From Treponema sp. (GTDB taxonomy: Bacteria; Spirochaetota; Spirochaetia; Treponematales; Breznakiellaceae), in the NCBI GenBank assembly GCA_031266635.1, contig JAISAN010000126.1, positions 1-6,710 on the forward strand: a stretch of 6,710 nucleotides of DNA. The letters are read 5' to 3'. The notes beneath the pieces were generated by a model, which was not told the DNA's origin, made no database searches, and worked only from the letters and a program-made list of their open reading frames with translations. The translations under genes were made by a program, and so were the position numbers. Positions 5,482 to 6,710 of the stretch are shown here, one piece after another (position 1 is the first letter of the stretch; each line of letters opens with the position of its first letter).

Positions 5482-6710
5482 ATGGATATACAAAAACTGG
5501 ACCGGTATTTATTACGCACCGCGCTTATAGTGTTAGGCGTATCTGTCATTTTCGGATTTATAATAAGAAATTTGATGAAGGAACGGAGCATTACCCTGGT
5601 TTTTGCCCAGTTTTTGGACAATGGGCCGGAACAGGATACGATGGCTTCACTGGTCAGGGAATTTGAAGAGCGGAATTCCGGTATACGGATCAGGCTGGAC
5701 AACAGGAAAGACGGAAACGCCGGTGAACCGGACAGATCCCCCCGGACAAATCTTCCCGCTGATATAATCGCCCTTGATGAAGGACGGATCAACACCTTTA
5801 TCCGGCAGGGTCTGCTCGCTTCCCTGAGCCCCTATGTTTATTCCGGCGCGGAGTTTGGGCAATGGGTTATCCCGCTGGTCTCTTTTATGGATATTCTTTT
5901 TTACAATATTGATGTGTTAGAAACCGCGGGATTCGACCGGCCGCCGAAAACCAGAGCCGATTTTCTTGTCTGCGCCAGAGCCGTAGGGGCCCTGGGGAAA
6001 GAAGCGTCCGGGGATGGGGAGGAACATTTTGGCGCCGCCCTGGCTTTAAGCCCGGTGGATCCCCGAAGTATCCGCCGGGATGTTTTTTCCTGGATCTGGG
6101 CTTCCGGCGCCGTACTGACCCGGGAAGGCAAACCGGATTTTCTGGGACGGCCGGTCATCGAAACGCTGGATTTTTTGGGACAGTTAAACAGGGAAGGACT
6201 GCTTTCGCCGGAAAGTTTCGATAAAACCGGCGCACTAAAAACCGAAGAATTCGCGGCGGGAAAGATCGCCATGATGATTGGTTCGGTGGAAGATATACCC
6301 TTTTTGCGGAAACAGATGGGAGATTCGGCCTTTGGCATTACCCTGATCCCCGTTCCGGCGGATTATGCGGGAAAACCGGTTCTCGGTCCTTCCCAGTGGT
6401 ACGCCGGCATATCCAGCGACTGTGAATACCCGGACCAGGCCTGGGCCTTCCTGAGCTTCCTGGCGGAAAAAAGTCCCTTCTTGGCGGCCCAGGTCCGGGC
6501 AGTACCGGGCAGCGGCGATAGTCCCGGCGCTTACATCCGGGAGGATGAGTTTTATTCCAAGGCCTGGGACATGTACGAGGCGTCGGATGTGATTCAGGAA
6601 TTTTCCGGTTTTCCCGGCGGGGATGAACTGGAAGACATTATCCGGGAAGAATTGCTCCCCCTCTTTGAGGGAACCAAAAATGCCGCCGAAACCGCGGCGG
6701 CCATACAGAA
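5482..6710 (+). CDS. ABC-type extracellular solute-binding protein, family 1-like, membrane-anchored (3' end beyond window)
   Basis: This is a periplasmic substrate-binding component, most likely for a sugar or oligosaccharide ABC importer. I translated it from the ATG at 5482; it stays open for 409 codons to the edge. A basic N-terminus (MDIQKLDRYLLR) leads into a hydrophobic segment at 13-28 (TALIVLGVSVIFGFII) and then RNLMKER. There is no cysteine in this region, hence no lipobox, and no AxA-like cleavage site, so it looks like a signal anchor. Family landmarks follow: PADIIALDEGR (92-102), LFYNIDVLETAGFDRPPKT (139-157), EEFAAGKIAMMIG (255-267), and YPDQAWAFLSFL (316-327), which matches the usual pe-Aw-Fl block. 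The terminal NAAETAAAIQ resembles the family's last helix, so probably only a few to some tens of residues are missing. The cognate permease and ATPase are not in view. It diverges from the TPR gene, which may mean shared regulation. Confidence 0.85.
   Translation, partial: MDIQKLDRYLLRTALIVLGVSVIFGFIIRNLMKERSITLVFAQFLDNGPEQDTMASLVREFEERNSGIRIRLDNRKDGNAGEPDRSPRTNLPADIIALDEGRINTFIRQGLLASLSPYVYSGAEFGQWVIPLVSFMDILFYNIDVLETAGFDRPPKTRADFLVCARAVGALGKEASGDGEEHFGAALALSPVDPRSIRRDVFSWIWASGAVLTREGKPDFLGRPVIETLDFLGQLNREGLLSPESFDKTGALKTEEFAAGKIAMMIGSVEDIPFLRKQMGDSAFGITLIPVPADYAGKPVLGPSQWYAGISSDCEYPDQAWAFLSFLAEKSPFLAAQVRAVPGSGDSPGAYIREDEFYSKAWDMYEASDVIQEFSGFPGGDELEDIIREELLPLFEGTKNAAETAAAIQ

Overview
The window reads as ordinary chromosomal DNA from a GC-rich Gram-negative-type bacterium. 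The gene styles suggest a spirochaete of the Treponema/termite-gut treponeme group, but this is an impression from protein style, not a marker-gene identification. No rRNA, tRNA, CRISPR array, transposase, integrase or phage gene was seen. The window is densely coded, and the longest gap between credible genes is 185 bp.

Layout from left to right. (1) A TrmH/SpoU-family RNA 2'-O-ribose methyltransferase lies on the minus strand (31-813) and is complete. (2) A 185-bp divergent intergenic region holds a candidate promoter in each direction and a perfect 7+3+7 inverted repeat directly before the next start codon. (3) A plus-strand pair joined by an ATGA stop/start overlap follows: a long-form alanyl-tRNA editing protein (AlaX type with DHHA1 domain, 999-2222) and a compact PduO-type cob(I)alamin adenosyltransferase (2219-2713). 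(4) A large minus-strand gene (2771-5437) converges on that pair. It encodes a protein with a predicted beta-sandwich N-terminus, a long TPR solenoid and a C-terminal four-CxxC zinc module. (5) Diverging from it across 44 bp is an ABC-type extracellular solute-binding protein (from 5482, running off the right edge). It has an N-terminal membrane segment but no lipobox cysteine.

Functionally, the left half is RNA and translation quality control (rRNA/tRNA methylation, hydrolysis of mischarged tRNA-Ala) plus cofactor maturation (adenosylcobalamin). The right half pairs a probably cytosolic TPR/zinc scaffold with a probably membrane-anchored sugar- or oligosaccharide-type binding protein. The two genes share a very short divergent control region whose -10-like elements overlap on a CTATAG palindrome. 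No clearly new system is evident. The most unusual items are the TPR/zinc protein's architecture, its tight divergent pairing with the anchored binding protein, and several starts without a Shine-Dalgarno sequence that sit right behind -10-like elements.
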